Source: Prevotellaceae bacterium (GTDB lineage: Bacteria > Bacteroidota > Bacteroidia > Bacteroidales > Paludibacteraceae). From it: 6,654 nt of DNA. The stretch spans positions 1 to 6,654 of the forward strand of contig JAISXQ010000117.1 in NCBI GenBank assembly GCA_031270425.1, written 5' to 3'. Shown here in pieces: positions 1 to 6,639 of the stretch; position 1 is the stretch's first letter, and each line of letters begins with the position of its first letter. A program made the position numbers and the translations under genes. The notes under the pieces were generated by a model. It did no database searches. It was not told the origin of the DNA and worked only from the letters and a program-made list of their open reading frames with translations.

Positions 1-971
1 CCGTAGTTGATTTTCAGGTTTTTAAGTTTTAAGTTCGACAGGCGACCGGATAAATCGGCGCTCAGCACGGCGCTTCCCTTTGCCTGCTTTAAATCGGGCG
101 CAAACGCGGCTAAATCCGACAGCCTAAGGGTCGATTGCCGGACGGGAATCATTATGTGTATCTTTTCGCTGAAATTCTTAAAGTCGGCGACGCTGTCGTA
201 GCCGATTAGTACCGGATCGAAATTTATGGACGAATTGGGCAGTTGTATCTGTAATATGGGAACTAATATGCCTGTTGACGAGTAAACGGCTTCGACTTTA
301 ACGTCCTTTATCGCGAAACCCGAAAATTCTTCCTTTGCCCCGAATTTGCGGATGGAGAAAGTTATGGAATCCTGCTTATGGAAGTTAACGGAAATATCGG
401 TATTTATATCGTTGAACTTGAATTTGCCGGGGTCGAACGAGCCGGCTTTCGCGGGTTGCTTCGCGTTCGGATTCGTGAGCGAGAACGAAGAGTTTTTCAG
501 GGTTAATTTTTTAATGTCGAACGCCATTCCCGAACTTGATGTTTTGTCGGGATTGCTAAGGGCTTTCAACAAAAAATCGGCATTGCTTCCCCCTGTCCGG
601 TCGATAACCAAATTTCCCTGAAAAGCGTTTAGTTCCGCGCTTTGGATTAAAATCTGCCCTTTCAGTAAGTGCGGCAGGCTGAAACGCAGGTTCACTTTTT
701 CGACAAACAAAAGCGTGTCTTTCTGCAAATCTTCGAGGTAGAGCTTCTTTACCAAAATGGTGTTGAAAAATTGGTAGTAAACATTGTCCACTTCAATTTT
801 CGCGTCCAATGCTTCGGATAAATTTTTCACGACGCTTTGGGTAATGTAATTCTGTATCTTATTGTTTTGCAGTAAAATAAAAGCAGCCATAAGCAGGATA
901 ATAAATCCTGCCGCAGTAAATCCCAATATTTTAAGCGTTTTTTTTATACCTTTGGACTTTATTTGGTGCAA
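1..971 (-). CDS. tamB: TamB/AsmA-like envelope protein, N-terminal part (runs off the left edge)
   Basis: An open frame of about 323 codons runs on the minus strand to the window edge, so the C-terminal DUF490/TamB domain is not visible. The product starts with a Lys-rich stretch (KGIKKTLK) and one hydrophobic segment (about residues 15-34, GFTAAGFIILLMAAFILLQ), a signal anchor in the inner membrane. The motif NYITQSVVKNLSEAL and repeated beta-strand phrases follow (VDNVYYQFFNTILVKKLYLE, LSADLSGRLSNLKLKNLKI), typical of the AsmA/TamB repeated beta-groove fold. Family knowledge: TamB-like proteins span the periplasm and help move lipids or assemble outer-membrane components. It lies divergently from tsaD, an arrangement I recall from Bacteroidales. 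The start is uncertain. The longest frame begins with TTG at 971, just after an in-frame stop; other candidates are TTG at 926 and ATG at 890. A promoter-like element overlapping 971 argues for a later start. Assignment to TamB rather than another AsmA relative is an inference from the N-terminus and neighbour. Confidence 0.85.
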   Translation of the reverse strand, partial: MHQIKSKGIKKTLKILGFTAAGFIILLMAAFILLQNNKIQNYITQSVVKNLSEALDAKIEVDNVYYQFFNTILVKKLYLEDLQKDTLLFVEKVNLRFSLPHLLKGQILIQSAELNAFQGNLVIDRTGGSNADFLLKALSNPDKTSSSGMAFDIKKLTLKNSSFSLTNPNAKQPAKAGSFDPGKFKFNDINTDISVNFHKQDSITFSIRKFGAKEEFSGFAIKDVKVEAVYSSTGILVPILQIQLPNSSINFDPVLIGYDSVADFKNFSEKIHIMIPVRQSTLRLSDLAAFAPDLKQAKGSAVLSADLSGRLSNLKLKNLKINY

Positions 972-976
972 AAGTA
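969..976 (-). promoter_or_regulatory. Possible Bacteroidetes -7 element for the TamB-like gene
   Basis: The minus strand reads TACTTTTG, an exact match to the Bacteroidetes primary-sigma -7 consensus TAnnTTTG. It sits at the 5' end of the TamB-like gene. No clear TTTG-type -33 box is seen at the usual distance. If it is used, transcription would start near 962, downstream of the TTG at 971. This is a single short motif, so confidence is low. Confidence 0.35.
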
Positions 977-1099
977 GCTATTCTTTGCGGTTTTACATGT
1001 TCTATTCGCATTTTTTATGCCAAAATGTATTAAACATTCCGGTTTAATTAATTGTTATAAATTTTTATTCATAAAATTTTCTTCGCGCTTCTTCTTTTC

Positions 1100-1115
1100 T
1101 CCCGCTTTGGCGGGA
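1100..1115. repeat. GC-rich hairpin in the tamB/tsaD divergent gap
   Basis: TCCCGC-TTTG-GCGGGA forms a perfect 6-bp stem with a 4-base loop, within an otherwise AT-rich 217-bp region (972-1188) between two divergent genes. No T-run follows directly on either strand, so it is not a standard intrinsic terminator. It could be a leader hairpin of the tsaD transcript, an operator or a dispersed palindromic repeat. The TCCCG/CGGGA arms are the same as those of the palindrome at 4949-4966. Apart from this hairpin and the promoter-like motif I see nothing definable in the gap. Confidence 0.55.
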
Positions 1116-1188
1116 CAAGTCTTGCGGTTTTGCCTAAAAAGAAAAAGTTTAAACGAACTCAATTTCAAGATTTGAATAATTTCAAAAT

Positions 1189-2292
1189 ATGATTCAAAAA
1201 AATAACGTTCAAACGCCGCATTTTTCTAAAACTTCCTCTTGCGGAGGAGCTTCGGTTGCGGCTGATAAACCGGTTACGATACTTGGGATTGAATCTTCCT
1301 GCGACGATACTTCGGCGGCGGTAATTCGCAACGGCGTTATGCTGTCGAACATCGTTGCTAACCAAAATGTACATGCGAAATACGGCGGCGTTGTTCCCGA
1401 ACTTGCGTCGCGTGCGCATCAACAAAACATTATTCCGGTAGTTCACGAAGCGTTGAAAGCCGCGCAGGTCGACAAGTCGGATTTGGATGCCGTCGCTTTC
1501 ACGCGCGGTCCCGGGTTGCTGGGCTCGCTGCTCGTGGGGACTTCTTTTGCCAAAGGTTTCGCGCAGGCTCTCGGTATTCCGCTTGTGGATGTAAACCATT
1601 TGCAGGCGCACGTTTTGGCGCATTTTATCAGCGAGGGAAAACCGGACGAACGAAAGCCCGGATTTCCTTTTCTGTGTTTGCTGGCGTCGGGCGGCAATTC
1701 GCAGATTATCCACGTCCGTTCGCACAGCGATATGGAAGTAATCGGGCAGACGATTGACGACGCTGCGGGCGAAGCATTCGACAAGTGCGCGAAAGTCATG
1801 GGTTTGCCCTACCCCGGCGGTCCTCATGTAGATCGTTTGGCGAAAGAAGGAAATCCGGCGGCTTTCCGCCTCAATAAACCGCAAATTGCAGGATACGATT
1901 ACAGTTTCAGTGGATTGAAAACGTCTTTTTTATATTTATTGCGCGACAGAATCAAAGAAAATCCTGATTTTGTTGAGGAAAACCTGAAAGACCTTTGCGC
2001 ATCCCTGCAATCGACTATTATCGACGTGTTGATGCAGAAACTGAAAAAGGCGGCTGACGATTTGAATATAAAGCAGATAGCCCTTGCCGGCGGCGTTTCG
2101 GCAAACTCGGCGTTGCGGCAGGCATTCCACGATTACGGCGAAAACTACGGATGGGAAATTTACATTCCGCCTTTTGCTTTTACGACAGATAACGCCGCCA
2201 TGATAGCCATGACCGGTTATTTTAAATATCTGAGAGGCGAATTTTGTCCGCTAACCGAAGCGCCTTTTGCGCGGACGTCGAATGTGTTGTGA
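1189..2292 (+). CDS. tsaD: tRNA N6-adenosine threonylcarbamoyltransferase TsaD
   Basis: TsaD transfers the threonylcarbamoyl group from threonylcarbamoyl-AMP to A37 of ANN-decoding tRNAs, making t6A in the cytoplasm with TsaB and TsaE (TsaC supplies the donor). The 367-residue product has the full set of Kae1/TsaD motifs: ILGIESSCDDTSAAVI (31-46), YGGVVPELASRAH (65-77), NHLQAH with metal ligands H137 and H141 (136-141), LASGGNSQII (165-174), DDAAGEAFDKCAKVMG (190-205), YPGGP (208-212), FSGLKTSF (240-247), LAGGVSANSALR (299-310) and TTDNAAMIA with the metal-binding Asp334 (332-340). The family is usually near 340 residues. The excess is an N-terminal extension of about 27 residues before the first core strand. 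No other ATG, GTG or TTG lies between codon 1 and the core, and an in-frame stop lies at 1177-1179, so the ATG at 1189 is the only conventional start. It converges with hisA. Confidence 0.98.
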   Translation: MIQKNNVQTPHFSKTSSCGGASVAADKPVTILGIESSCDDTSAAVIRNGVMLSNIVANQNVHAKYGGVVPELASRAHQQNIIPVVHEALKAAQVDKSDLDAVAFTRGPGLLGSLLVGTSFAKGFAQALGIPLVDVNHLQAHVLAHFISEGKPDERKPGFPFLCLLASGGNSQIIHVRSHSDMEVIGQTIDDAAGEAFDKCAKVMGLPYPGGPHVDRLAKEGNPAAFRLNKPQIAGYDYSFSGLKTSFLYLLRDRIKENPDFVEENLKDLCASLQSTIIDVLMQKLKKAADDLNIKQIALAGGVSANSALRQAFHDYGENYGWEIYIPPFAFTTDNAAMIAMTGYFKYLRGEFCPLTEAPFARTSNVL

Positions 2293-2317
2293 AAGAAAAA
2301 CTCCAAATTCGCATGAA

Positions 2318-3037
2318 TCAAACAAACTGCTTCAATTCGGAAAGTTTAATACGCCCTTCGTAAATGGCTTTTCCGGTGATAACGGCAGGGACGCCGACTT
2401 CTTCCAATTGTTCAATATCCTGCACCGAACTTACGCCGCCGCTTGCAATAAGATAGATATTCGGCTGGGCGTGCAGTATCTTTTTGTACAATTCCACGGA
2501 AGCGCCTTCCAACATGCCGTCTTTGGCAATATCGGTGCAGATAACTTTAAAAATTCCTTTTTCCTTGTAGCTGCTGATAAAAGGGAGTAAATCTATTCCG
2601 GTTTCTTCCCGCCAGCCCGACACGGCGATTTTTTCGTCTTTCACATCAGCTCCAAGGATAATTTTTTCGCCGCCATAACGTTCAATCCACGAAGAAAAAA
2701 CTTCCGGATTTTTCACGGCAATGCTGCCGCCGGTAATCATTTGCGCGCCGCATTCAAAAGCGATACGCAAATCGTCGTCCGATTTCAAACCGCCGCCGAA
2801 ATCGATAATCAATTCCGTATTCGTAGCAATCCGTTCCAGAACGTTGTAGTTAACGATATGCTGCGCTTTTGCCCCGTCCAAATCGACCAAATGCAAGCGG
2901 CGGATACCCGCGCCGGCAAACATTTTCGCAGCTTCGAGCGGGTCGTCGTTGTAAACCGTTTTCTTCGCATAGTCGCCCTGCGACAAGCGCACGCATTTAC
3001 CGTTAATAATATCAATAGCAGGAATTATTTCTATCAT
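2318..3037 (-). CDS. hisA: ProFAR isomerase HisA
   Basis: HisA, 1-(5-phosphoribosyl)-5-[(5-phosphoribosylamino)methylideneamino]imidazole-4-carboxamide isomerase, catalyses the Amadori rearrangement of ProFAR to PRFAR, the fourth step of histidine biosynthesis, in the cytoplasm. The 239-residue product is of normal length and reads as a complete (beta/alpha)8 barrel. It has [15 protein letters not shown] (4-18) with the N-terminal catalytic Asp9, [10 protein letters not shown] (48-57), DFGGGLKS (79-86), [12 protein letters not shown] (101-112), [15 protein letters not shown] (128-142) with the second catalytic Asp131, [12 protein letters not shown] (167-178), IASGGVSS (197-204) and [10 protein letters not shown] (220-229). 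The GGG, SGG and GKA(I/L)YEG segments form the two phosphate sites. It ends 25 bp from the convergent tsaD stop, so no hisF or hisI follows it as in the usual his operon. Its upstream side is the palindrome array, whose last unit ends 5 bases before the ATG. No Shine-Dalgarno is visible. Confidence 0.98.
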   Translation of the reverse strand: MIEIIPAIDIINGKCVRLSQGDYAKKTVYNDDPLEAAKMFAGAGIRRLHLVDLDGAKAQHIVNYNVLERIATNTELIIDFGGGLKSDDDLRIAFECGAQMITGGSIAVKNPEVFSSWIERYGGEKIILGADVKDEKIAVSGWREETGIDLLPFISSYKEKGIFKVICTDIAKDGMLEGASVELYKKILHAQPNIYLIASGGVSSVQDIEQLEEVGVPAVITGKAIYEGRIKLSELKQFV

Positions 3038-3042
3038 AATTT

Positions 3043-3344
3043 GCTTCGCTGTTAGTTGCCTGTGGCGTTAGTTGCGCTTCGCGCGTTAGTTGCGCTTCGC
3101 GCGTTATTTGGCTTCGCCGTTAGTTGGCTTCGCCGTTATTTGGCTTCGCCGTTATTTGCTTCGCTGTTATTTGCCTGCGGCGTTATTTGGCTTCGCCGTT
3201 ATTTGCCTTCGGCGTTAGTTTGCTTCGCTGTTATTTTTACGGCAAAGCCAACTAATTTTAATAACGCGCGAAGCGCAACTAACCTTAATAACGGCGCAGC
3301 CGAATAACGCGCAACGCGCAACTAACTTTAATAACGGCGCAGCC
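3043..3344. repeat. Array of 17 short palindromes (GNA-triloop mini-hairpins) between hisA and the lyase gene
   Basis: Seventeen 7-11 bp inverted repeats, each with a 3-base loop, fill this gap. Cores start at 3043, 3058, 3074, 3092, 3110, 3126, 3142, 3158, 3173, 3189, 3205 and 3222 (left arm), then 3241, 3266, 3293, 3309 and 3336 (right arm, opposite orientation). Left-arm spacers are 7-8 bases (AACTAAC or AAATAAC on the minus strand); right-arm spacers are 16 bases except one of 7. Stems are GGC/GCC (7), GCGC/GCGC (4), GCC/GGC (3) and GC/GC (3), so the arms change together while pairing is kept. Read on the minus strand for the left arm and the plus strand for the right, the loops are GAA (11), GCA (3), ACA, AAA and AAC, always closed by C-G. 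TAA stops occur in every unit. It is not CRISPR, because spacers are not unique. Function is unknown; a dispersed REP-like element, an mRNA structure or a DNA-hairpin protein site are options. Confidence 0.9.
3085..3283. repeat. 24-bp inverted repeat pair linking the two array arms
   Basis: Bases 3085-3108 and 3260-3283 are perfect reverse complements over 24 bp. Each consists of a GCGC-TTC-GCGC type core plus the flanking GTTAGTT and GTTATT spacers. The pair lies about 150 bp apart, one copy in each arm of the palindrome array. It shows that the right arm is an inverted version of the left arm and not an independent repeat. A large foldback of one strand is possible in addition to the small hairpins. 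Confidence 0.8.
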
Positions 3345-3348
3345 AAAA

Positions 3349-4809
3349 TTACAGGCTGTCTCCGAAATCTTCCCTGAATTTGGCGAGCAGTTTTTGCGCC
3401 CAATCATCGACAGGCTCCAAACCTCCCATAAAGAAGCGCAAAACAGGCGGTTCGTAAATAAATTTCAATCCGCCTATCAGGTGGCGGTTTTCGTACAGCC
3501 ACAATATACGGTCTTCCACATACTTTATTTGCGACAACGTGAATACCCGGCGCGGAATAGCCAGACGCAGCAATTCCATATCGGCATAGGTTTCATTCCC
3601 ATACTCGTCGCGCTGATTCGACACCGAGCCGCGTTCCATGCCGCGTACTCCCGAAATCAGGTAAAATGCGGCGGCAAATGCTCCTGCCGGATATTGTGTT
3701 TGAGGAATATGAGAACAAATGTTCATCGCATCGATATGGCAGCCCAAAACACCGGCGGGCGTTACAACAGGCACGCCTTTCGAATCCAGCGCATTAACCA
3801 GATATTCTATAAATTGCGGACTCTGGCAAATCATGCCCTCGTCCAGGGTTTCGTACAATCCTACGGCAATCGCTTCAATTTCGCGCACCGACATGCCTCC
3901 ATACGTCAAAAATCCCTCGAAAAGAGGAACAAGGGGTTCTAATTCTTTGAAAATCTTTTCGTTGTTCGTACAAATACCGCCTCCCCGCGACGAACTTAAT
4001 TTCCGCGCCGAAAAATAAATCAAATCCGCCATTCCCGTCATTTCGAGAATGATTTCTCCCATTGACTTATTTTTAAATTCTTCTTCGCGCTGTTTTACAA
4101 GCCATGCATTTTCGCCCAGCAGACTGGCGTCCAATACCAAACGGATACCGTATTTCCCGGCAATAGCATGTACTGCGCGTAAATTTTCGATGGAAAAAGG
4201 TTGTCCCCCGATAAGGTTGGTTGAGGCTTCCATGCGTATAAAAGGAATGTTTGAAGCCCCATGTTTTTTGATGCATTCTTCGAGTTTTTCCAAATTCATA
4301 TTACCCTTAAACGGATGGCGGCTGCGGATAACATAGGCTTCGTCGTAAAGCAATTCTTCGATACGTCCGCCGTATTGCGTAATATGCGCCATGGCGGTTG
4401 TGAAATGATAATTCATCGGAACTACGCTTCCTTTGCGAACGTAGGCGTTTGAAATAATGTTTTCGGCGGCGCGCCCCTGATGCACAGGAAGCAGGTATTT
4501 TTTGCCCAACACGTCTTCCACCGCTTTTTGGTAACGCACAAAACTTTGCGAACCCGCGTAAGCGTCGTCGGCAATCATCATCGCCCCCAACTGGCGGTCG
4601 CTCATGGCGTTGGTTCCGCTATCGGTCAGCATATCGAGAAAAACATCTTTCGTATCGAGCCGGAACGTATTGAATCCGGCTTCGTAAAGAGCTTCCAAAC
4701 GGCGTTCGACAGGAACTAAATGCAGTTTTTGTACAATACGGACTTTGTGTAATTCGAGCGGAATATCTTCGCCGCTATAAAACTTAATGCTTTTTGAAAC
4801 GTCTGACAT
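3349..4809 (-). CDS. PLP-dependent beta-eliminating lyase, tyrosine phenol-lyase/tryptophanase family (divergent)
   Basis: This 486-residue fold-type I PLP enzyme is related to tyrosine phenol-lyase (TPL) and tryptophanase, which split an aromatic amino acid into phenol or indole, pyruvate and ammonia. Visible motifs are DMLTDSGTNAMSD (59-71), DAYAGS with Tyr84 (82-87), HQGRAAE with Arg113 (110-116), TNLIGGQP with Asn198 (197-204), Asp227 for the pyridine nitrogen, Schiff-base Lys270 in SARKL, and RLAIPRR with carboxylate-binding Arg415. Compared from memory with Citrobacter TPL, the phenol-site residues are kept: Thr137 (T124), Met391/Arg393 (M379/R381) and Phe459/Phe460 (F448/F449); tryptophanase has His at the first Phe. 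But Leu230 replaces PLP-contacting Arg217, Arg269 replaces Lys256, Leu271 replaces Asp258, and Arg275 replaces cation ligand Asn262. It carries about 20 extra C-terminal residues. It ends 4 bases before the hairpin array. It would probably be annotated tryptophanase, but TPL-like or a new beta-lyase activity fits better. Confidence 0.92.
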   Translation of the reverse strand: MSDVSKSIKFYSGEDIPLELHKVRIVQKLHLVPVERRLEALYEAGFNTFRLDTKDVFLDMLTDSGTNAMSDRQLGAMMIADDAYAGSQSFVRYQKAVEDVLGKKYLLPVHQGRAAENIISNAYVRKGSVVPMNYHFTTAMAHITQYGGRIEELLYDEAYVIRSRHPFKGNMNLEKLEECIKKHGASNIPFIRMEASTNLIGGQPFSIENLRAVHAIAGKYGIRLVLDASLLGENAWLVKQREEEFKNKSMGEIILEMTGMADLIYFSARKLSSSRGGGICTNNEKIFKELEPLVPLFEGFLTYGGMSVREIEAIAVGLYETLDEGMICQSPQFIEYLVNALDSKGVPVVTPAGVLGCHIDAMNICSHIPQTQYPAGAFAAAFYLISGVRGMERGSVSNQRDEYGNETYADMELLRLAIPRRVFTLSQIKYVEDRILWLYENRHLIGGLKFIYEPPVLRFFMGGLEPVDDWAQKLLAKFREDFGDSL

Positions 4810-4939
4810 GGTAATTTTAATTTTTTATTGTTTTAAAATGTGTGAAAAATAAAGTGGTAAATTCCTGAACATTTACATACTATTGTTGAGTTAATAATAA
4901 AATGACGCATTATTATGATACTAATTTGTTGTGTTACAT

Positions 4940-4977
4940 AATCTTGAATCCCGATAGCTATCGGGAGAAATCTTGAA
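4940..4977. repeat. 18-bp perfect palindrome abutted by 9-bp direct repeats
   Basis: TCCCGATAGCTATCGGGA (4949-4966) is a perfect 18-bp palindrome. It is immediately preceded by AATCTTGAA (4940-4948) and followed, after two bases, by the same nine bases (4969-4977). The element lies in the 180-bp gap between the acyl-CoA synthetase stop and the lyase start. No T-run follows on the minus strand, so it is a poor intrinsic terminator, although it sits where one for the synthetase gene would be. The direct repeats make insertion of a small palindromic element with target duplication a fair alternative; a dimeric regulator site is another. The rest of the gap (4810-4939) is AT-rich, and I found no TAnnTTTG promoter in it. 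Confidence 0.65.
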
Positions 4978-4989
4978 ATTAAGACAACG

Positions 4990-6639
4990 CTATATTATAT
5001 TTATCCCCGCTTCTTCGCAAAATTCCAGCGCCATTTCGCGGAGTTTGAATTTTTGTATCTTACCGCTTCCGGTAAGCGGATATTCCTTAACAGTAAACAC
5101 GTAGCGCGGTATTTTATACTTTGCTATTTTATCCTTGCAAAAGTCGCGTACATCTTCGGTCGTAAAGTGGAAGCCTTTTTTCGGGATGATGAAAGCGCCG
5201 ACGTCTTCGCCGTAGCGGGGCGATTTTACCGCCACCACCTGCACATCCTTTATGCCCGGCATCAGATAAAGAAAATCTTCCACCTCTTTGGGTGAGATAT
5301 TTTCTCCGCCGCGGATAATCATATCTTTTATACGCCCCGTTATGCGGTAGTTACCGTTTTCGTCCTTTACGCCCAGGTCGCCGGAGTGCAGCCATCCGTT
5401 TTGGTCGATAACCTGCGCCGTGGCTTCGGGGTTTTTGTAGTAGCCTTTCATGTTCAGGTAGCCGCGGCAACACATTTCGCCTTCCACGCCTGCGGGACAT
5501 TCTTCGCCAGTTTCGGGATTCAGTACGGCGACTTCGGTAAATTCGTATTCGCGTCCCACGGTGGTGCAACGCATTTCAAACAAATCGTCAACACGGGTTT
5601 GCGTCATTCCGGGCGACGACTCGGTCAGTCCGTAAACGCTTGTAACGTCCATATACATTTTCTCATTTACCTGGCGCATCAATTCCATCGGACAGAGCGC
5701 TCCCGCCATGATGCCGGTACGGAGCGAAGTCATATCGAACATGTGAAACATAGGATGGTTCAACTCGGCGATAAACATCGTAGGCACTCCGTAGAGCGCC
5801 GTACAGCCTTCCCTGTGTATGGAAGCCAATGTTATAAGCGGATCGAATTTTTCGACCATCACCTGCGTACAACCGTGCGTGAGGCAATTCATGGTTGCCA
5901 GCACCACGCCAAAACAGTGGAAAAGCGGTACGCAGACGCAGAGTTTATCCGCTTGTGTGAATTTCATGTGTTCGCCCGTCAGGTAGCCGTTGTTGGCGAT
6001 GTTGTGATGCGACAGCATAACGCCTTTCGGAAATCCGGTCGTACCCGACGTATATTGCATATTGACCACATCGTGACAGTTTACCGTCGATTTTATTTCA
6101 TTCAGTTCTTTATCGCTTTTTGTGCTTCCCAACAATAAAATCTCAGGCGTATTGTACATGCCCCGGTATTTTTCCTGTCCGATATAAACGATGTTTTTCA
6201 GGCAGGGAAAACGTTCGCTTTTCAGATAGCCCCGCGGCTGCGATTTCAATTCGGGCAACAGCGTATAAACGATGTCAATGTAGTTGTAACCCGCCGCTCC
6301 GTTGGTGATGCAGAGGCTGTGCATGTCGGAATTTTCGAGTACGAAAGCCAGTTCGTGTTCCTTGTAGTTGGTGTTTACCGTAACGGCAACGGCTCCGATT
6401 TTGGCGCAGGCATAGAGAAAAGTCAGCCAGTCGGGGACGTTTTGCGCCCAAATTCCTACGTGCGCTCCCTTTGTTACGCCGATTGCCAGCAATCCTTTCG
6501 CCATGTTGTCCACGCGCGCGTTAAATTCTTTCCACGTGAAGCGCAGGTCGCGGTCGGAATATACGATGTATTCGTGGTCGGGTGTTTCCGCCGCCCAATG
6601 TTCGAGCCAGTCGCCGAGTGTGTTGTTTGAAAGTTGCAT
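4990..6639 (-). CDS. AMP-forming acyl-CoA synthetase (AMP-binding family)
   Basis: This ANL-superfamily enzyme activates a carboxylic acid with ATP to an acyl-adenylate and passes it to CoA. The 549-residue product is complete and of normal length for a fatty-acyl-CoA ligase. Motifs in order are the P-loop [11 protein letters not shown] (196-206), PLFHCFG (238-244), YGVPTMF (283-289), YGLTESSPG (336-344), the ATP-ribose Asp421 in GWLHSGDLG (415-423), the hinge [20 protein letters not shown] (435-454) and the C-terminal catalytic Lys527 in TGSGKIQK (523-530). There is no signal peptide or membrane segment, so it should be cytoplasmic. The sequence is closest in style to medium/long-chain acyl-CoA ligases common in Bacteroidales, but chain length or an aromatic substrate cannot be read from the motifs. 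The ATG at 6637-6639 starts a natural N-terminus ([16 protein letters not shown]), 15 bases from the window edge, so its own promoter is outside. No beta-oxidation gene is nearby in the window. Confidence 0.95.
   Translation of the reverse strand: MQLSNNTLGDWLEHWAAETPDHEYIVYSDRDLRFTWKEFNARVDNMAKGLLAIGVTKGAHVGIWAQNVPDWLTFLYACAKIGAVAVTVNTNYKEHELAFVLENSDMHSLCITNGAAGYNYIDIVYTLLPELKSQPRGYLKSERFPCLKNIVYIGQEKYRGMYNTPEILLLGSTKSDKELNEIKSTVNCHDVVNMQYTSGTTGFPKGVMLSHHNIANNGYLTGEHMKFTQADKLCVCVPLFHCFGVVLATMNCLTHGCTQVMVEKFDPLITLASIHREGCTALYGVPTMFIAELNHPMFHMFDMTSLRTGIMAGALCPMELMRQVNEKMYMDVTSVYGLTESSPGMTQTRVDDLFEMRCTTVGREYEFTEVAVLNPETGEECPAGVEGEMCCRGYLNMKGYYKNPEATAQVIDQNGWLHSGDLGVKDENGNYRITGRIKDMIIRGGENISPKEVEDFLYLMPGIKDVQVVAVKSPRYGEDVGAFIIPKKGFHFTTEDVRDFCKDKIAKYKIPRYVFTVKEYPLTGSGKIQKFKLREMALEFCEEAGINII

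Noticed and set aside
1161..1173. 13-base inverted match between 1161-1173 and 4968-4980 (AATTTCAAGATTT)
   Set aside because: About one AT-rich match of this length is expected by chance in a window of this size, and the two contexts share nothing else.
1165..1884. 239-codon minus-strand open frame opposite tsaD
   Set aside because: It lies antisense to a gene with full TsaD motifs, is Arg/Phe-rich and shows no domain; it is a frame shadow.
2260..2272. GCGC-CTTTT-GCGC hairpin near the end of tsaD as a terminator
   Set aside because: It lies inside the coding sequence, has only 4 bp of stem and is not followed by a T-run.
3056..3307. Plus-strand open frame of 83 codons across the palindrome array
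   Set aside because: Its sequence (repeats of [12 protein letters not shown] phrases) is just the translation of the 16-base repeats in shifting frames, with no start signal or family match.
3043..3344. CRISPR array
   Set aside because: Units are 15-18 bp with near-identical short spacers, no unique spacer sequences and no cas genes in the window.
3043..3344. Rho-independent terminator for the lyase gene
   Set aside because: The hairpins are very short and none is followed by a T-run on the minus strand.
5386..6138. 250-codon plus-strand open frame opposite the acyl-CoA synthetase
   Set aside because: His/Arg/Phe-rich antisense translation of a well-supported enzyme with no recognisable motif.
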